Shown one piece after another: positions 1 through 11,904 of a stretch of 64,000 nucleotides of DNA. Origin of the DNA: Ulota crispa. Its lineage: Eukaryota; Streptophyta; Bryopsida; Orthotrichales; Orthotrichaceae. Position 1 is the first letter of the stretch; each line of letters starts with the position of its first letter. The notes below the pieces were generated by a model that made no database searches, was not told the DNA's origin, and was given only the letters and a program-made list of their open reading frames with translations. Location: assembly GCA_963920765.1 (NCBI GenBank), contig OY987252.1, positions 4,325,966 to 4,389,965 of the forward strand. Reading direction: 5' to 3'. The position numbers and the translations under genes are program-made.

Positions 1-640
1 TGGAGGTGATGCTGCTGGAGATGAGAAACATCCTGACAGGTATTAAAGCCCAATAAGGTGCAGGTGGAGGATCCGAGCAAGGCAAGGATGCTACACCCAC
101 CCGGAAGTCTCCTATTGTGCAATCACCAAAGCCAACTACTTCAAAGGAAAAGGAGGAGGTGACGACCCCAACGTTTGGTTGTCTATCCAGCAAGATCGAC
201 TTAGGTGCCAAAGAGGAGAAGTCGCACCCGGATCCCAGGATCAAAGCTAGGATCCCACTACATCGGAGGATCAAGGTTTGGAATAGGTGCCTAGTCTAGT
301 GAAGAGAAAGATGACAGTCAAGCGAGCCCGGGAGTTCTTTTCTCCGGACAAGAGTGAGGGGTCTCCAATCAAGATTGACATTCCAAATGACTTTCCTGTT
401 GAGGCAACAGCAAGTGATGGAGAGACATCAGAGTCCTTGAATGATTTGGAGAGTTCAAATTCATCTGATGACTCTGATCCAGAAGCAATCAGGCTTGCAA
501 CTCAAGGTACCCGGAGGAGGAAAGGTAAGATTCTTGCCAAGGGTAAGGGCGCAAACAAAAGCTTAAAGTTGCCAATGCGGAAGGTGAACAGGCGGTATCC
601 ATCGCTCAAAAGAAGAAGAGAAAGACCGCCTAGTTACTAA
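1..640 (+). pseudogene. Unrecognised repeat-borne ORF, C-terminal half
   Basis: I do not recognise a named family. Two open stretches in different frames (117-299 and 287-640) read as one protein with a frameshift near 290. The first is Lys/Thr/Ser-rich; the second has an acidic Ser/Asp/Glu segment (around 400-490) followed by a strongly basic tail ending in RYPSLKRRRERPPSY, a layout common in nucleic-acid-binding gag-like proteins. The window cuts off the N-terminus. The DNA downstream (1541-1880) matches the 3' end of the element at 62107-63660, whose ORF would then be the N-terminal half of the same protein; that link is inference from the shared 3' end. Alternative: a host nuclear protein captured by the repeat. 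Confidence 0.35.
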
Positions 641-1540
641 GAGGTAGTAATAACTAAAGTAACTATGATAAATAGAATAAAGTTTGCTAAACACTAGGAG
701 TAAACAGTAGTTACTTCCTAGTTTAGTGTATGCAAACATTCAGATTTGGGATTATAGGATCTTAGATCCACTAATTTTGGAACTTTGTGGCTATGGGGGC
801 GGGACCACTATTTTTTGGAAAAGGAATTACACTTGTCATTCCTGGGATCACAGCTTTTTAGAGAGGAACCTTTTAGTTTCCTAAAGATTAGCTATTAGAG
901 GCATGATTGTGATTAGTGCCTGAATTCAATTTTGTATCTCTGATTCCCCTAATGCAAGCAAAGTTTTCTTATCTTAGGACTCTATATTGATCACTTTGGA
1001 CATTGTGTATGGGAATGTGAGTGTTGGAGGAAGAGGAGAGAGAAGTGACCTCCGGATTTTGACTGATCTGGTTTTTGGAACCAGTAGGGAGGTGGTTGGA
1101 AAACTATGTGTATTAAGGGGCAATTTTTGTTTGGGTTTATGATCTGGATACTCTTGTGAAGGATAGCTAGCCTTAGATTAGGTGCAATCCAAACAGCAGT
1201 CCCAATGCATGCTAGTTGACAATTGACAGGTTCCACTACCACCAAGAGTGATTGTGGGCAAAGGAGCAAGGATCCTTTAATTATCCGGTTACCATTTCAG
1301 CACCAAGAATTATGTCAAGAATGGTTTGTCATTGTAGTAATTTGGGTTTGTAGGGGTTTCATGAGTGACTTGTCGATTTGGGATAGATCTTCTAGACTGG
1401 TTGTGAAGGAATACTTGCACCCTTTGTCTTGTTGTTTTGTGTGTATTGTGTTTAGTGCTACTTCAGATACTTTAAAGTCTTGAAGGGTAGGATTTCACGT
1501 GGCCTTCTTTAATCTCCAATCACAGAACCCTCTGATATGG
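641..1540. other. Noncoding, 3' region of the preceding repeat
   Basis: No supportable gene. Short open frames here lack recognisable motifs. The stretch lies between the ORF remnant at 1-640 and the repeated 3' end at 1541-1880, so it is probably untranslated sequence of the same element. Confidence 0.3.
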
Positions 1541-1880
1541 AGGCTAAACTTCTATTAATTGTTATGTGTTTGACGTTCGGATCTGGAAGAGGTATAGGGA
1601 TTGCCTACTCCTTCCTGGAGTCTGGAACATTGGTGCGGAAAGGAGGATAAGATAAGGGGTTCCTATCAATTGACTAAGAGATCTCTTGGTTACTTTTCCT
1701 TTGTGTGTGTGCTTTGTATCTGTTTGCAAATTACCTACAGGATTTTTTCATCCTGTTTCGGACAACCTTGAGGATCTATAAACCAAATCCTTGTGGAACA
1801 AAAACAAGGCATCTACTTGGTGTTTTAAGCCTATTTTAACGCCAACGGCAAGATAAGTACTTTCTTGTGCTATCACAACA
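1541..1880 (+). repeat. 3' end of a repeat also present at 63.3-63.66 kb
   Basis: The stretch from about 1605 through the TGTGTGTGTGC tract, the string GTTTCGGACAACCTTGAGGA and the end TGCTATCACA matches 63380-63654 nearly base for base, with small differences. Both copies are in plus orientation and lose similarity just after CTATCACA, which marks the element's 3' boundary. Its class (LTR, MULE-like or other) is not settled from sequence alone. Confidence 0.7.
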
Positions 1881-2424
1881 ATGTCAAGCCCACACAATAC
1901 CTAATAGAAACTGAGGTACGTGCCTAAACCTTCTTTCTTTTTCATGTATGTTGAAGTTTTCTTATGCATGTGGTGGGATTTGAGAGTTGCTGTTAATATT
2001 GTTTCATCTTAAAACGTTGCCACAAACTTAGGTTAGCATTGTAATCTTTTCAAGGGAACATTATGACATTTTGTGGTACTCCACAAAAACAATTTGCCTT
2101 TACTAGTACATTGTGTGCTTTGAGGGAACTATACACCTTCAATGATGCTTTGTTGAAATATTAGATGGATTGAAGTCTAGTCCTAGGGAGCATTTTTCAC
2201 CTTCTAGACTTTTAGATGTGGGTTAATGGCTCACAGTTGGAAACTCTCGGTTACTATTCTCAAATCCAAGGTACTTTGGTAGAATTGGATGTAGATTTCT
2301 TTCCTTTGTGCTGAGGCTAAGGAAGTGTGGGTGTTATTACAGATTTAGAATAAAGAATCTTGTTACTACTAGGTTCATTGAGGCAGTCAAAGGTGTCTGG
2401 TTATGTTGAGATTCAACATTTAGG
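1881..2424. other. No gene seen
   Basis: AT-rich, no coding signal and no repeat structure that I could recognise. Confidence 0.4.
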
Positions 2425-2880
2425 GATGCAGGTGTTCACTTACGGTGTTCAGAGTGTTCAAGGTGTTCACTTACCTAATTTGGGGATATTTGACACTACC
2501 AGTGTTCATTGCAAGGGTGTTCATGGACATTAGGGTTAAACATTGGTTATAATTAGAGTTTGCATGTTCATCAAAGGTTCTTTATTAGGTGTTCATTGGG
2601 TCTTGGCACTCATTGAGGGTGTTCATGCACTTCAGTTTTTGAGTAATGCACGTTAGGGGGACTGAGTGTTCTTTGATGTAGTTTAGAGTGTTCAAGGTTT
2701 AATATGGTTGGACATTTGTGACTACAAATGTTTATGTTTAGGTCTTGGCGCTCATTGAGTGTGTTCATACACTTCAAAGTCTGAGTTCTGGACATGAAGC
2801 GCTTTGAGTGTTCTTTCATGTAGTTTGGTTTTTAGGATTTAACATGGTCGGACATTTGTGATTGCAATTTATGTATAGCA
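2425..2880 (+). repeat. GTGTTCA-rich tandem duplication
   Basis: The word GTGTTCA recurs about ten times. Within it two units of about 143 bp, 2598-2738 and 2739-2878, align over their full length: each starts near GGTCTTGGC[A/G]CTCATTGAG and ends with GGACATTTGTGA and TTTATG. The upstream part (2425-2597) holds degenerate fragments of the same words. Confidence 0.7.
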
Positions 2881-3281
2881 TAATTGGATATCCATGAGTG
2901 TGGAAGTTGGTGAAGGGACTTTAGGGTGCTAGAGAGCCTACATAGGAAGCAAGATTGTGTAAATCACTCTAATTCCAACAATTTTGTAAGTGTGCAAATG
3001 GAGTTCTATTTGTAATTTCAGAGGGCCCATCCTAAAGTCATTATTGGCAAGAGGTCCTTTGACTTGTTGCGGCCTTTTTGGGTGAAAAAGATGAAGGAAC
3101 AAAACACTTGTTGCTACATTTACCACGTCAAAATCATAGAACTACTTGAAGCGGTTAACAATATGCGAGTGAAGCCGGGGTTGCATGAAACTTGAACTTG
3201 TACGTGTCAATGTCAGGAGATTTGCCCCTCACTTCAAGTAAGTGGCAACGGCTACCAAGGTAAAGAGGCTGTTACACTAGG
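2881..3281. other. No gene seen
   Basis: No coding or repeat signal recognised. It immediately precedes the transposase-like remnant and could hold its decayed N-terminal end. Confidence 0.3.
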
Positions 3282-4919
3282 ACCACTAAACTTTGGAAAT
3301 CAATTATATGTCCAAAAAATGAGTTTGCAGAGTGGCATGCACGAGATTGTTTGTTTGGTTCATGTGATAACTGTGGTGTTGATTACTTGCATGTATGCCC
3401 TGTTGAGGAAGAGGAATCCTTTGCAATTAAAGTATCTTGGAAGAGACTTGAAATGAAAACAATTGTCACTAAAAGAAGGGATGAGAAACAAAAATTGCAT
3501 CTTACTTACAAATCCACTACATCTAATGAGTTGATAGACTATTTGAAGCCCAAATTGCAGTTTTTAGCATAACTTTGTTGCTAGATAGCAAGATCAACAA
3601 TTTAAGAAGAGTTTGGAAAATATCCCTATTGATGGAATTGTGTCTGTGATTGATTTTGCTGAAAACTACAGCTTTGAGATTCAGAATGAGGTGCAATCAA
3701 TGCATTGGCAGAACTATCAAGTCTCCATTTTGGTGCAAATATGTTGGAATCAAAACCCTAACCCTGATCCTACTGATCCTAGTACAAATGCATTGATGAA
3801 GTATCACTTTTGTGTCTCTAATGACAAAAAGCATTACTCTTACTTTGTGCAGAATTGCTTGAACTTGCATCGGAAAGACCTGTATCAATCGGGCTTTCAT
3901 CCAAAGCAACACTAGATTTGGTTTGATGGTTGTTCCTTGCAATTCAAAAGTAAAGTACCGTGGTACTATGTGAGCTGCTATCCTCATTTGACAAGTGGCT
4001 GCATTTGTTGGTGGAACTTTTTTGGCTCAAGGCACAGGAAGGGTCCACATGACGGAGCTGGAATTGTTGTAAAACGGTTTATTTGTCAAGCTCAGTTAGA
4101 TCAAGAAGGCCATGAACTTGCCAATGCTGCCCAAGTTGTGGAGATGCTGCGAGAGAAATTGTCTTCAAGACCTAAAACATGTTACACTGGGACAAATAGA
4201 AGAGCTGTGACTTAAGTGTTTTGGCACATCTCTAAGGAGACATTGGCTAAAGAGCGGGACACTTTTTATACTACCACACCTATTGTTAGAACTAGGGATT
4301 TGCACTCCACTTGGTTTGTAAATGCTTTTTCCACCAATAGGTTGCTCACAAAGAGTTTGGCTTGTTTTTGTTGCTTTTGCTTGGATTGTAAGTGGGATAG
4401 TTGTAAAAATTTGGCTTGGACACTTGGATGGAATGTAGAAGTACTAATTCCTGATAATGTAATGCATGTCTAGTTAGCTATTTCTGAAAACTTTGATGGC
4501 GGGTTGTGGGCAAATTTTGGTGGAGATGGAGAAGACCTGGTGGGTTGCATTGATTTAGGTGAGAACTTTGCAACAAATGAGAGGAAGATAATGACGAAAA
4601 TGTGGATTTTGAAGTCCTCATGTGCACCAAGCTAGCCTTTACGGTTCAAAAACCTTTCACATGCCTTTGGGGTCAAGAATTCTTGGTAGGAGATGTCTGC
4701 ATAAGTGGACTATATTATCAGAGGTTTGGTCAAGACATGCGCAACTACGTTTTTCTTCAAAAGTCAAAAGTTGCTCATTTACATGCTTGTCAAGTGCGGG
4801 CTCTCAAATTCCCCATGGAGGCTCAAGATCACCGAGTTTTAGGGAACAACATGGTCTACAGGCAAGGGTCTCATGTGGCTGCTAGAATTCAAAGTGCACT
4901 TGCAGTGCTGGAAACCTAA
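3282..4919 (+). pseudogene. DDE-transposase-like protein, broken
   Basis: One protein can be followed through four open segments: 3282-3572, then 3613-4473 in a single frame interrupted by stops at 3913, 4213 and 4471, then 4602-4919 in another frame. Ordered motifs are FGSCDNCGVDYLHVCP (possible Cys-rich metal site), VIDFAENYSFEIQNEVQS, WFDGCSLQFKSK, and FFGSRHRKGPHDGAGIVVKR. The conserved Asp of DFAEN and of DGC plus the later acidic positions look like an RNase H-fold transposase core; I recall this block from uncharacterised proteins of plants and animals but cannot name the superfamily. The gene is a relic: three nonsense codons and at least two frameshifts. Terminal inverted repeats were not found. 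It could instead be a domesticated protein now decayed. Confidence 0.6.
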
Positions 4920-4965
4920 TTTTTTAGTTTACGGTACTTCTGAATTCCTAGAAATTCACTTCTTC

Positions 4966-6033
4966 TTGAAGTATGTGGAGTTAGTTGAATGCTTGAGTTA
5001 GTGTGACTTTAGGTAGTAGTGCATGTATATATGTTAGAGTAGGCTAGAGTAGGACAGTCAATTGCAAGGGGCAGTTTCAAAGATTTAATTCCTCCATGAT
5101 TGCTATTTTAATTGAATATGCTTAAGGGTTGAACGTGCTTGATACAGAGTTTTGCGTGATTTGGGTTTATTAGACCTACGTTTTTGCTATTGTAACTAAA
5201 TGTGCTTAAGGATGAACGTGCCTAATATAGAGTTATGTGTGATTTGGGGAATATCAGAGGGTTCACCATGCAATGCACCTCACCAAAGAAGGAATCCCAG
5301 GAAGAATGAAAACTATCTAAACTGTTTAGGGGCCAGCAGGTTAACCAGAGGGAAGCCCCCAAAAATTTACAAATGTTTAGGTGAATTTTGGAGCCTGCGG
5401 GTTTTCAAGAGGGAACTCCTAGAAAAGAGAAAATTAGCAACGTTTGAGTAGTTATTGTCCTTATGCTCACAATAATGAATCTTCAAAAAAATTTGAAATG
5501 TTTGAGTGGTTGTTGTTGTCTTTGTGTTCACAATAGTGAATCCTCAAAAAAGTTAGAAATGTTTGAGTGGTTGTTGTTGTCTTTGTGTTCACAATAATAA
5601 ATCCTCAATAAAATTAGAAATATTTAAGTGGTCTTGTTGCCTCAATTTTTGCAAGGAACCATCAAGACAATTAGAAATGTTTAAGTGCTTTAGGGGAAGG
5701 AGGAGGGAAGAGTAAATATGATATGGATAGCTTCATGATTGTTTTGTTAAACCCTCTGTCCGTCTCCATGAATTTAGTCTAGGCCTCTAGGGTGTTCCAA
5801 TAGTAGCAATGGTGATTACATTTCCTAGAGTAAATAGGTGTCATGATTATTTTATATATAATTATTCACAAAATTCATTGGATTGAAGACCCCAACACTA
5901 TGCAATATGTAGTGGTATGAAATGAATTTGTTTTAGATGCAATTGTCATAAGGGTTAAAACAAAGAAACCACAAATGTGCTTCTTTCTCTATTTAGCAAC
6001 TAGTAGCAAAGGCATTGAAAAGTAAAAGAGTTG
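4966..6033. repeat. Left arm of a 2.1 kb inverted repeat
   Basis: Pairs with 6038-7083 around a 4-base centre (GGCA, 6034-6037). The inner 430 bases are almost identical to the reverse complement of the other arm; I found one mismatch near 5713. Outward the arms diverge slowly. This arm carries an extra internal duplication of about 80 bp (5101-5166 resembling 5187-5250) that the right arm lacks. An 83-codon open frame at 5200-5451 is mirrored in the other arm and has no recognisable motif, so I do not call it a gene. Confidence 0.92.
5456..5690. repeat. 61-bp tandem repeat inside left arm
   Basis: About three and a half units of a 61-bp sequence containing GTTTGAGTGGTTGTTGTTG and TTCACAATA. 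The matching segment of the other arm has one more unit, which accounts for the 61-base offset between outer and inner pairing of the arms. Confidence 0.8.
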
Positions 6034-6037
6034 GGCA

Positions 6038-7083
6038 CAACTCTTTTACTTTTCAATGCCTTTGCTACTAGTTGCTAAATAGAGAAAGAAGCACATTTGT
6101 GGTTTCTTTGTTTTAACCCTTATGACAATTGCATCTAAAACAAATTCATTTCATACCACTACATATTGCATAGTGTTGGGGTCTTCAATCCAATGAATTT
6201 TGTGAATAATTATATATAAAATAATCATGACACCTATTTACTCTAGGAAATGTAATCACCATTGCTACTATTGGAACACCCTAGAGGCCTAGACTAAATT
6301 CATGGAGACGGACAGAGGGTTTAACAAAACAATCATGAAGCTATCCATATCATATTTACCCTTCCCTCCTCCTTCCCCTAAAGCACTTAAACATTTCTAA
6401 TTGTCTTGATGGTTCCTTGCAAAAATTGAGGCAACAAGACCACTTAAATATTTCTAATTTTATTGAGGATTTATTATTGTGAACACAAAGACAACAACAA
6501 CCACTCAAACATTTCTAACTTTTTTGAGGATTCATTATTGTGAACACAAAGACAACAACAACCACTCAAACATTTCTAACTTTTTTGAGGATTCACTATT
6601 GTGAACATAAATACAACAACAACCACTCAAACATTTCTAATTTTTTAAAAGATTCATTATTGTGAGCATAAGGACAATAACTACTCAAACGTTGCTAATT
6701 TTCTCTTTTCTAGGAGTTCCCTCTTGAAAACCCGTAGGCTCCAAAATTCACTTAAACATTTGTAAATTTTTGGGAGCTTCCCTTTGGTTAACCTGCTGGC
6801 CCCTAAACGGTTTAGATAGTTTTCATTCTTCCTGGGATTCCTTCTTTGGTGAGGTGCATTGCATGGTGAACCCTCTGATATTCCCCAAATCACACATAAC
6901 TCTATATCAAGCACATTCACCCTTAAGCACATTTAGTTACAATAACAATCATGGAGGTATTGAACCTCTGCCCCTTGCAATGTGACTATATTATTGTAGC
7001 CTACACTAACATATTTGCATGCACTACTAACTAAAGTCATACTAATTCAAGCAATAGACTAACTTCAAACATTAACATACTAA
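6038..7083. repeat. Right arm of the 2.1 kb inverted repeat
   Basis: Reverse complement of 4966-6033. Pairing sums to 12071 near the centre and to 12132 in the outer part because of the extra 61-bp unit here. Outer sequence around 6990-7060 still matches the left arm with scattered substitutions. A transcript across both arms would fold into a hairpin of about 1 kb. Confidence 0.92.
6412..6680. repeat. 61-bp tandem repeat inside right arm
   Basis: Four to four and a half units, reverse complement of the array at 5456-5690 (CAACAACAACCACTCAAAC in each unit). Confidence 0.8.
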
Positions 7084-7422
7084 TTGAAATAATTTAATCC
7101 AATGCACATGAAGCTTTGAATCATACATCAACATCAGTGGAGGGAGAAACTAGATTTGACTAGCAATATTCTGCATAGTACATAAATAATGTAATAACCT
7201 CATCCAATGAAATAAAATCATCACTTACAAAGTCATTGTAGCGTTTGTCATCACAAAAGTAGAAGCCGCTTACTTGGATCTAAAAGTCCAGAGAAAAGAG
7301 ATCCTAAGGTTATCCTAATACTAATGAAAGGACACCTTGGAGGACACTACAAAAAAAACTGGTGAAGCATCTCCACCCAATAAAGGACAAAATGACAAAA
7401 TGCACAGGACCACATCCAATAA
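7084..7422. other. No gene seen
   Basis: AT-rich. CACTACAAAAAAAACTGG at about 7345 resembles a CACTA-element terminus but no partner end was found. Confidence 0.3.
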
Positions 7423-8090
7423 TCAAGCAAGGATTTCAACTAGAGGGGTGACCCTTCCGGATGCCGTGTCTTGTGGTTTGTGCCATTGAGACCTGCTCAT
7501 GCACAGGTGTTTTGGGCTTCTTTCTCTTTCCTGCAAACCTCTTGATGGACTTACCTTTCTTGACTCCAACTTGGACATCAGGTTGTGCATGGACTGTTGG
7601 TAAAATAGTGATTCTACCAACGGAGACAACCTTCTTGTGCAATGCAATGGCTTCACCGGATTTCTCCCCAAGCTCTAATCCTAATTCTAAACTAGATTGT
7701 GAACCCTCTTACGACCCCCTTCAAAGGCAATTTGCATACTACCTACTTGATTGGCAGGCTCTTTGATGGTGGGTGGTAGTACCTTCTTCACCAAAATGCG
7801 CTTGCGCTTGTACTTAACATCTGCTTGAAAAAGACTGCCACCCTTCTTTACAACCTCAGTTTCTTTCCGGTTCTACACGATGCCATCTGAAATGAACAAT
7901 TGCTTCATTGGCTTCTGCATCCCGTTACCTTTGTTTCCAACATAAGGGCTAATTGTACCAGATCTGGAAGTTGAAAGGACATCTTCAAATGAGATAGGAA
8001 TCCAAATTGTATGCTCTAATTTGAGAGAAAAGAAGAAGGGAACAAAAATTAGTGGATTCTTACACATAAGAGTGAATATCATCAACACCT
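7423..8090 (-). pseudogene. Basic C-terminal region, possible exon of the 9.4-10.8 kb gene
   Basis: Reading on the minus strand, open segments with one stop (after ISDGIV, near 7874) and a frameshift near 7690 give a Lys-rich protein: KYKRKRILVKKVLPP, then GKSIKRFAGKRKKPKTPVHE and an end at RKGHPSS. No named domain. It lies downstream, on the same strand, of the coiled-coil/RING-like remnant at 9365-10755 and could be its last exon, with noncoding sequence between; this linkage is inference. It could equally be an independent gag-like tail. Confidence 0.35.
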
Positions 8091-9364
8091 CTAAATACAA
8101 AAAAATGTAAACTAAGAGACTTTTACAACAATAAGGTTCCCAAAATGTGATAAATCATGATTTGAATACTCTACTTATCAATAGATTATATGCAGAAATG
8201 TAATTGACCTTGAAATTCTACTAGAAGGTTCAAGCAGATTTCTAAAACTAACCACCATTAAATTGGATTCTTTAAATAAAGTGTTAAAGATGCTTCACAT
8301 ACTAACAAAAAGATCAAGCAGTCATAAACATCCTTTAAATCCAAATACAACAATTGATCCAGAAATAAATACCCCTAAATTACCAAAGATTAAATGATAT
8401 GATAACCTAAATCCTCATAGTTCAATAATATGTGATCACATAAGTTTTTAATTACTCCAACTAACCACAAATGTAAACAAAAGGCATAAACAACCCTGAA
8501 GTTTGAAATTGTGCCTTCAAAAGAGGCTTCAATAGCTGAACCACCCTCAATCTGTGAACTTTTTGCAATTGGAAGCAGAGTGAAGATGCTCAAAGTATCG
8601 AAAGAAGAAGTTTAACTCCCTTGCTAGACCCTCAAATCAAAAAACAAAGATCAATCAAGTATTTAGTACCTTCAATTATTACAGATGTAATCAAACACAA
8701 ACCTAGAAGCTATAAGATCAAAAATGTTAGAGAAAACCAAATTTAAGTACCTCAAAGTACCTACACATGTACTTAGAAGTCCTAAACCACCTCAACCTTC
8801 AAAAATTTTGAAATTAAAAGAGAGCATAGTTCCTAATCAACCTTTAAGTTAAAAACACCAAAAGTAGAGTAGATTTTTGAACATGGAAAGACAAAGAACT
8901 GAAATCAAAGTGACCTAAATAGCCTAGTACTTCTAAACATCTGATGAGGTGGAAATTAAATACCTTCAAACCTTGAACATGTCAATATTAAGTCCTTTAG
9001 CGACCATGAAGTTCATAAAAAGATGACAATCCAAAAAAAAAGGCTCAAAGTACCCAAACACGTAAGCCCAAAGCTAGCAAAGAAACTAGAAGTTTGATAG
9101 TATATGCCTAAACCAAATTCAATTCCTAAACAATCCACATGTTTTGAAGTTCAATAATAAAAGCAGATTGTTGTAGCTTGAAGTACCTACAGGTAGATAG
9201 GAAGGCCACTCTTCAAATCTGCTTACAAAATAATTTCATCAAAGGGACCCTAATTCCTTCTTGAACCTAGAAAATGAGACCAAACAGAAGTCCTAAACCT
9301 TCAAGTACAATCATATGCAATGTAAGTTGCCAACACAACAAGGTTAGGTTTTCTAGAACTCACC
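8091..9364 (-). other. Intron-like AT-rich stretch with one small exon candidate
   Basis: No long frame. Around 8520-8590 (minus) a short open piece, SSQIEGGSAIEASFEGTISN, is bounded by AG before and GT after and could be a small exon. The phrase AAGTACCT recurs several times between 8740 and 9190 with no clear function. Confidence 0.3.
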
Positions 9365-10755
9365 TTCCTCATTGGATACGGTGGAAGGGATTTCTTCTTT
9401 TCTAGCCTTCCTTGGCTTATAACCAGATTGAATCCACCAATTAGAGTGCATTTCTAGGCCATAGTCCTTGAATCAGCATCTTGTAGAATTTGAAAAATGT
9501 GCATTGGCACACCAAAAATGATAACCATGCCTACAAGATGCTATCTTGCAATCCCCCTTAGGCCAAAATGATTTACCACAAAAAGCGCAAGGACTCTCAA
9601 TAAGACAGCAATCTATAATTTTGTCAATATTTCTATCAGCGGTACCAGAATGCTGTGGTTAGGGAAGCAGATTTTGCGGCTCACGGCTAGCCTTCAGCAC
9701 AAGAAGCTGGGTCTACGGGCTTCTCTTTGCCAACGTAAGATCTTGGATTTCTCTAAGGCAAAAGTTTCTTCACTTGCGGCAGTCACTGCTTTATTGCTCG
9801 CCTTTGCGTGGTCTACTTCATCGGCAGCTAGCATCTTAGCAAAAGTGTCAAGTACTCTTGCTTGAGCATCCATTCTTCTTGACAAATTACTAGCCTCAGG
9901 CATAGTCTCCTAGTTGGCCTAGGGATTGTTGTCCACGCTGCTCCTCATCAAGCTCATCTTAGCTTTTAAGCATTGAAGCTTTTTGGAGGCTGATTGAAGG
10001 AGCTCTCGGCAATCTGCCAATTGTGCTTCTGCATGCACAAGCTCCATGGCACTGTCCTCCTTCTTCTCCTTGAGCACTTCTAGCGTTAAGGACAAGGCCA
10101 TAACCTCTTTGTCCAATGGGGTCAAGAAAGTGGACCACTCTAGAATTAGAGTGGCAGAATCTTGTTGACTCACTTCAAAAAGAAGAGGCTGATCCACCAC
10201 TGTTTCCCACTCTCTAAGTACTTGCAATGGGAGTGTTCCATGTTGAGACTTGCGCTCTTGGGATCCTCCTTGTTAGACTCAAGATACACAGTTGCTGTGA
10301 AAGCCGACTAAGACCCCAGCCGGCAACTTGTTTCCTTGCAATTTTCTCCTCTCTTCGTATCTGATCCCTAATACATCACTCTCCAAAGACAGCCCAATTA
10401 ACAAATATTTGAGGATCTTTCTTCATGCAAGTGAAGCCTTGTGCCTTTGCCTTGTTAATGCAACATATCCCTGGAACCACAATCCTTTGGTGGCAAATCA
10501 TCCACAACCTCTCTATCTCTTTGCAAACACCCTCATCATTGTGATGACTGCAATGGTATTCATTTTTGCTATTAACTGGCCCAAACCATCTCTCAACCTT
10601 AGCCTTTGTACAATCTCTCTCAATTTTAAATTTTTTGGGAGACTTCCCCTTATTTGAGAGGCCATACATAGATTTGAATGTTTTCCTAGACATTGGTAGT
10701 TTTGTGTCAAAAATGAGCGTGGGCTCTTCAAAGTAGAGAGGCGGAACCTAAGCAC
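9365..10755 (-). pseudogene. Coiled-coil plus RING-like protein, family copy 1
   Basis: Minus-strand segments in order: a basic N-terminal region (10376-10693), a helical, charge-rich stretch rich in Leu, Glu and Lys (9919-10227, KEKKEDSAMELVHAEAQL) continuing through 9694-9903, then a Cys/His block at 9490-9610 reading CAFCGKSFWPKGDC, SCRHGYHFWC and STRC. The C-x2-C...C-x-H-x2-H-x2-C spacing resembles a RING or PHD-type zinc site. Stops and frameshifts break it. Two further copies at 27232-28790 and 32420-33902 share the PKG block and the coiled coil. The role is unknown; a RING would suggest a ubiquitin ligase, but the Cys set is incomplete. Confidence 0.5.
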
Positions 10756-11105
10756 TCACAGCATTCTCTATTTTTACCCTAATGCCATGCAACCCATGCT
10801 CCTCAACCTCAACCAGATCAAGATCTCCTCCCATCTCACCCTCACTGCCACTGTCATCAGACATTGAAACTTGCCTTAATACCTATAGCTCGGACTGTTG
10901 CACAACCCTTACAAACCTGCAAAAACACACAAATGCACCTTACAAAACCTGCATGCACGCACTCTAAAAACACACACAATCACACTAACTCCTGGCGCAA
11001 AGAAAATTTGGAATCGCACAAATTAAACTCAGAGTGTATAGCAAAGTAGTTGCTAATTTTGTCCTACCTTTGAACCCAAGAGTTCAGAACCAGAGCTCCA
11101 TGTGA
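10756..11105. other. No gene seen
   Basis: CA-rich sequence with CACACA-type words around 10920-10985; no coding signal. Confidence 0.3.
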
Positions 11106-11900
11106 CCTAGACCATCCCACCGCTCTTTGTTCCTGCATCAACAGCCACAATCAGCCAAGTCAATATAAACCTCTTGCGTTGCAATCCCACCACTTGTTGC
11201 CGTTGCGCGTTGACGGCCACAATTTGCCTAATTAAGCATGCCGCACCCAATGCTATCCCATTGCTCCTTGCCCTATGCATCAACGGCCACAATTAGCCCA
11301 ATTTAACCCAACCTCCCCAACAAGATCTTGCCACCCGTTGAAATTTTGCATCAACGGCCACGATCAGCCTAGTTAAACCCTTGCTTTTGATACAATCCCA
11401 CCGCTTATTGCTGTTGCCCATCGACGGTCAAGATTAGCCCAGTTCAAAATAGTCCCTTTTCCCCCCCCCACAGGATCCCACCGCTCGATTAACCTACACA
11501 TTGACGGCTACAACCAGACCAATTCAAAACAACCCGCCACATTACCCCTTATTAAACCCAACCCCCCTTCCAGCGCAATCCCACTACCTGTTGGCTTGAA
11601 GATCAACAGCCGCGATCAACCATGTCAGATCCGCTGCCCTTGATGCTATTCAACCGCTTCTTGAACCTGCACATCAAAGGCCACAATCAGCCCAAGATAA
11701 CCTAGCAACGCCTCAACGCAAGCCCATCGCTTGTTGCTCTTGGGAATCATTGGTCACAATCTGGTCAATAAACTTGCCGCTCTCAATGCAAGCCCACCGC
11801 TTGTTGCCATGCGCATTGCGGCCATAATCAACCCAATTAATTCCAGCCACCCTACAACACGATCTCACCGCTGATTGCTCTAGCGCACTATAGCTACAAT
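11106..11900. repeat. Degenerate GC-richer minisatellite, unit about 70-80 bp
   Basis: About ten units, each with CCCACCGCTTGTTG followed by a variant of GCATCAACGGCCACAATC and AGCCCAATT. Unit length varies because of indels. Base composition is clearly richer in C than the flanks. Several short open frames across it are by-products of the repeat. It lies immediately 3' of the transposase-like remnant at 11905-13200, as subterminal repeat arrays do in CACTA elements; that role is inference. Confidence 0.75.
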
Positions 11901-11904
11901 TTTC

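Noticed and set aside
991-1483. Overlapping frames of 92 and 86 codons
   Set aside because: Opposite strands, low-complexity hydrophobic composition, no motif; treated as noncoding.
5200-6932. Two 83-codon open frames (5200-5451 plus, 6681-6932 minus) with nearly the same protein
   Set aside because: They are the same sequence seen in both arms of the inverted repeat; no motif and no start context, so the similarity is structural, not evidence for a gene.
7345-7362. CACTACAAAAAAAACTGG as the terminus of a CACTA element
   Set aside because: No matching opposite end or 3-bp duplication could be found, so only recorded as a possibility.
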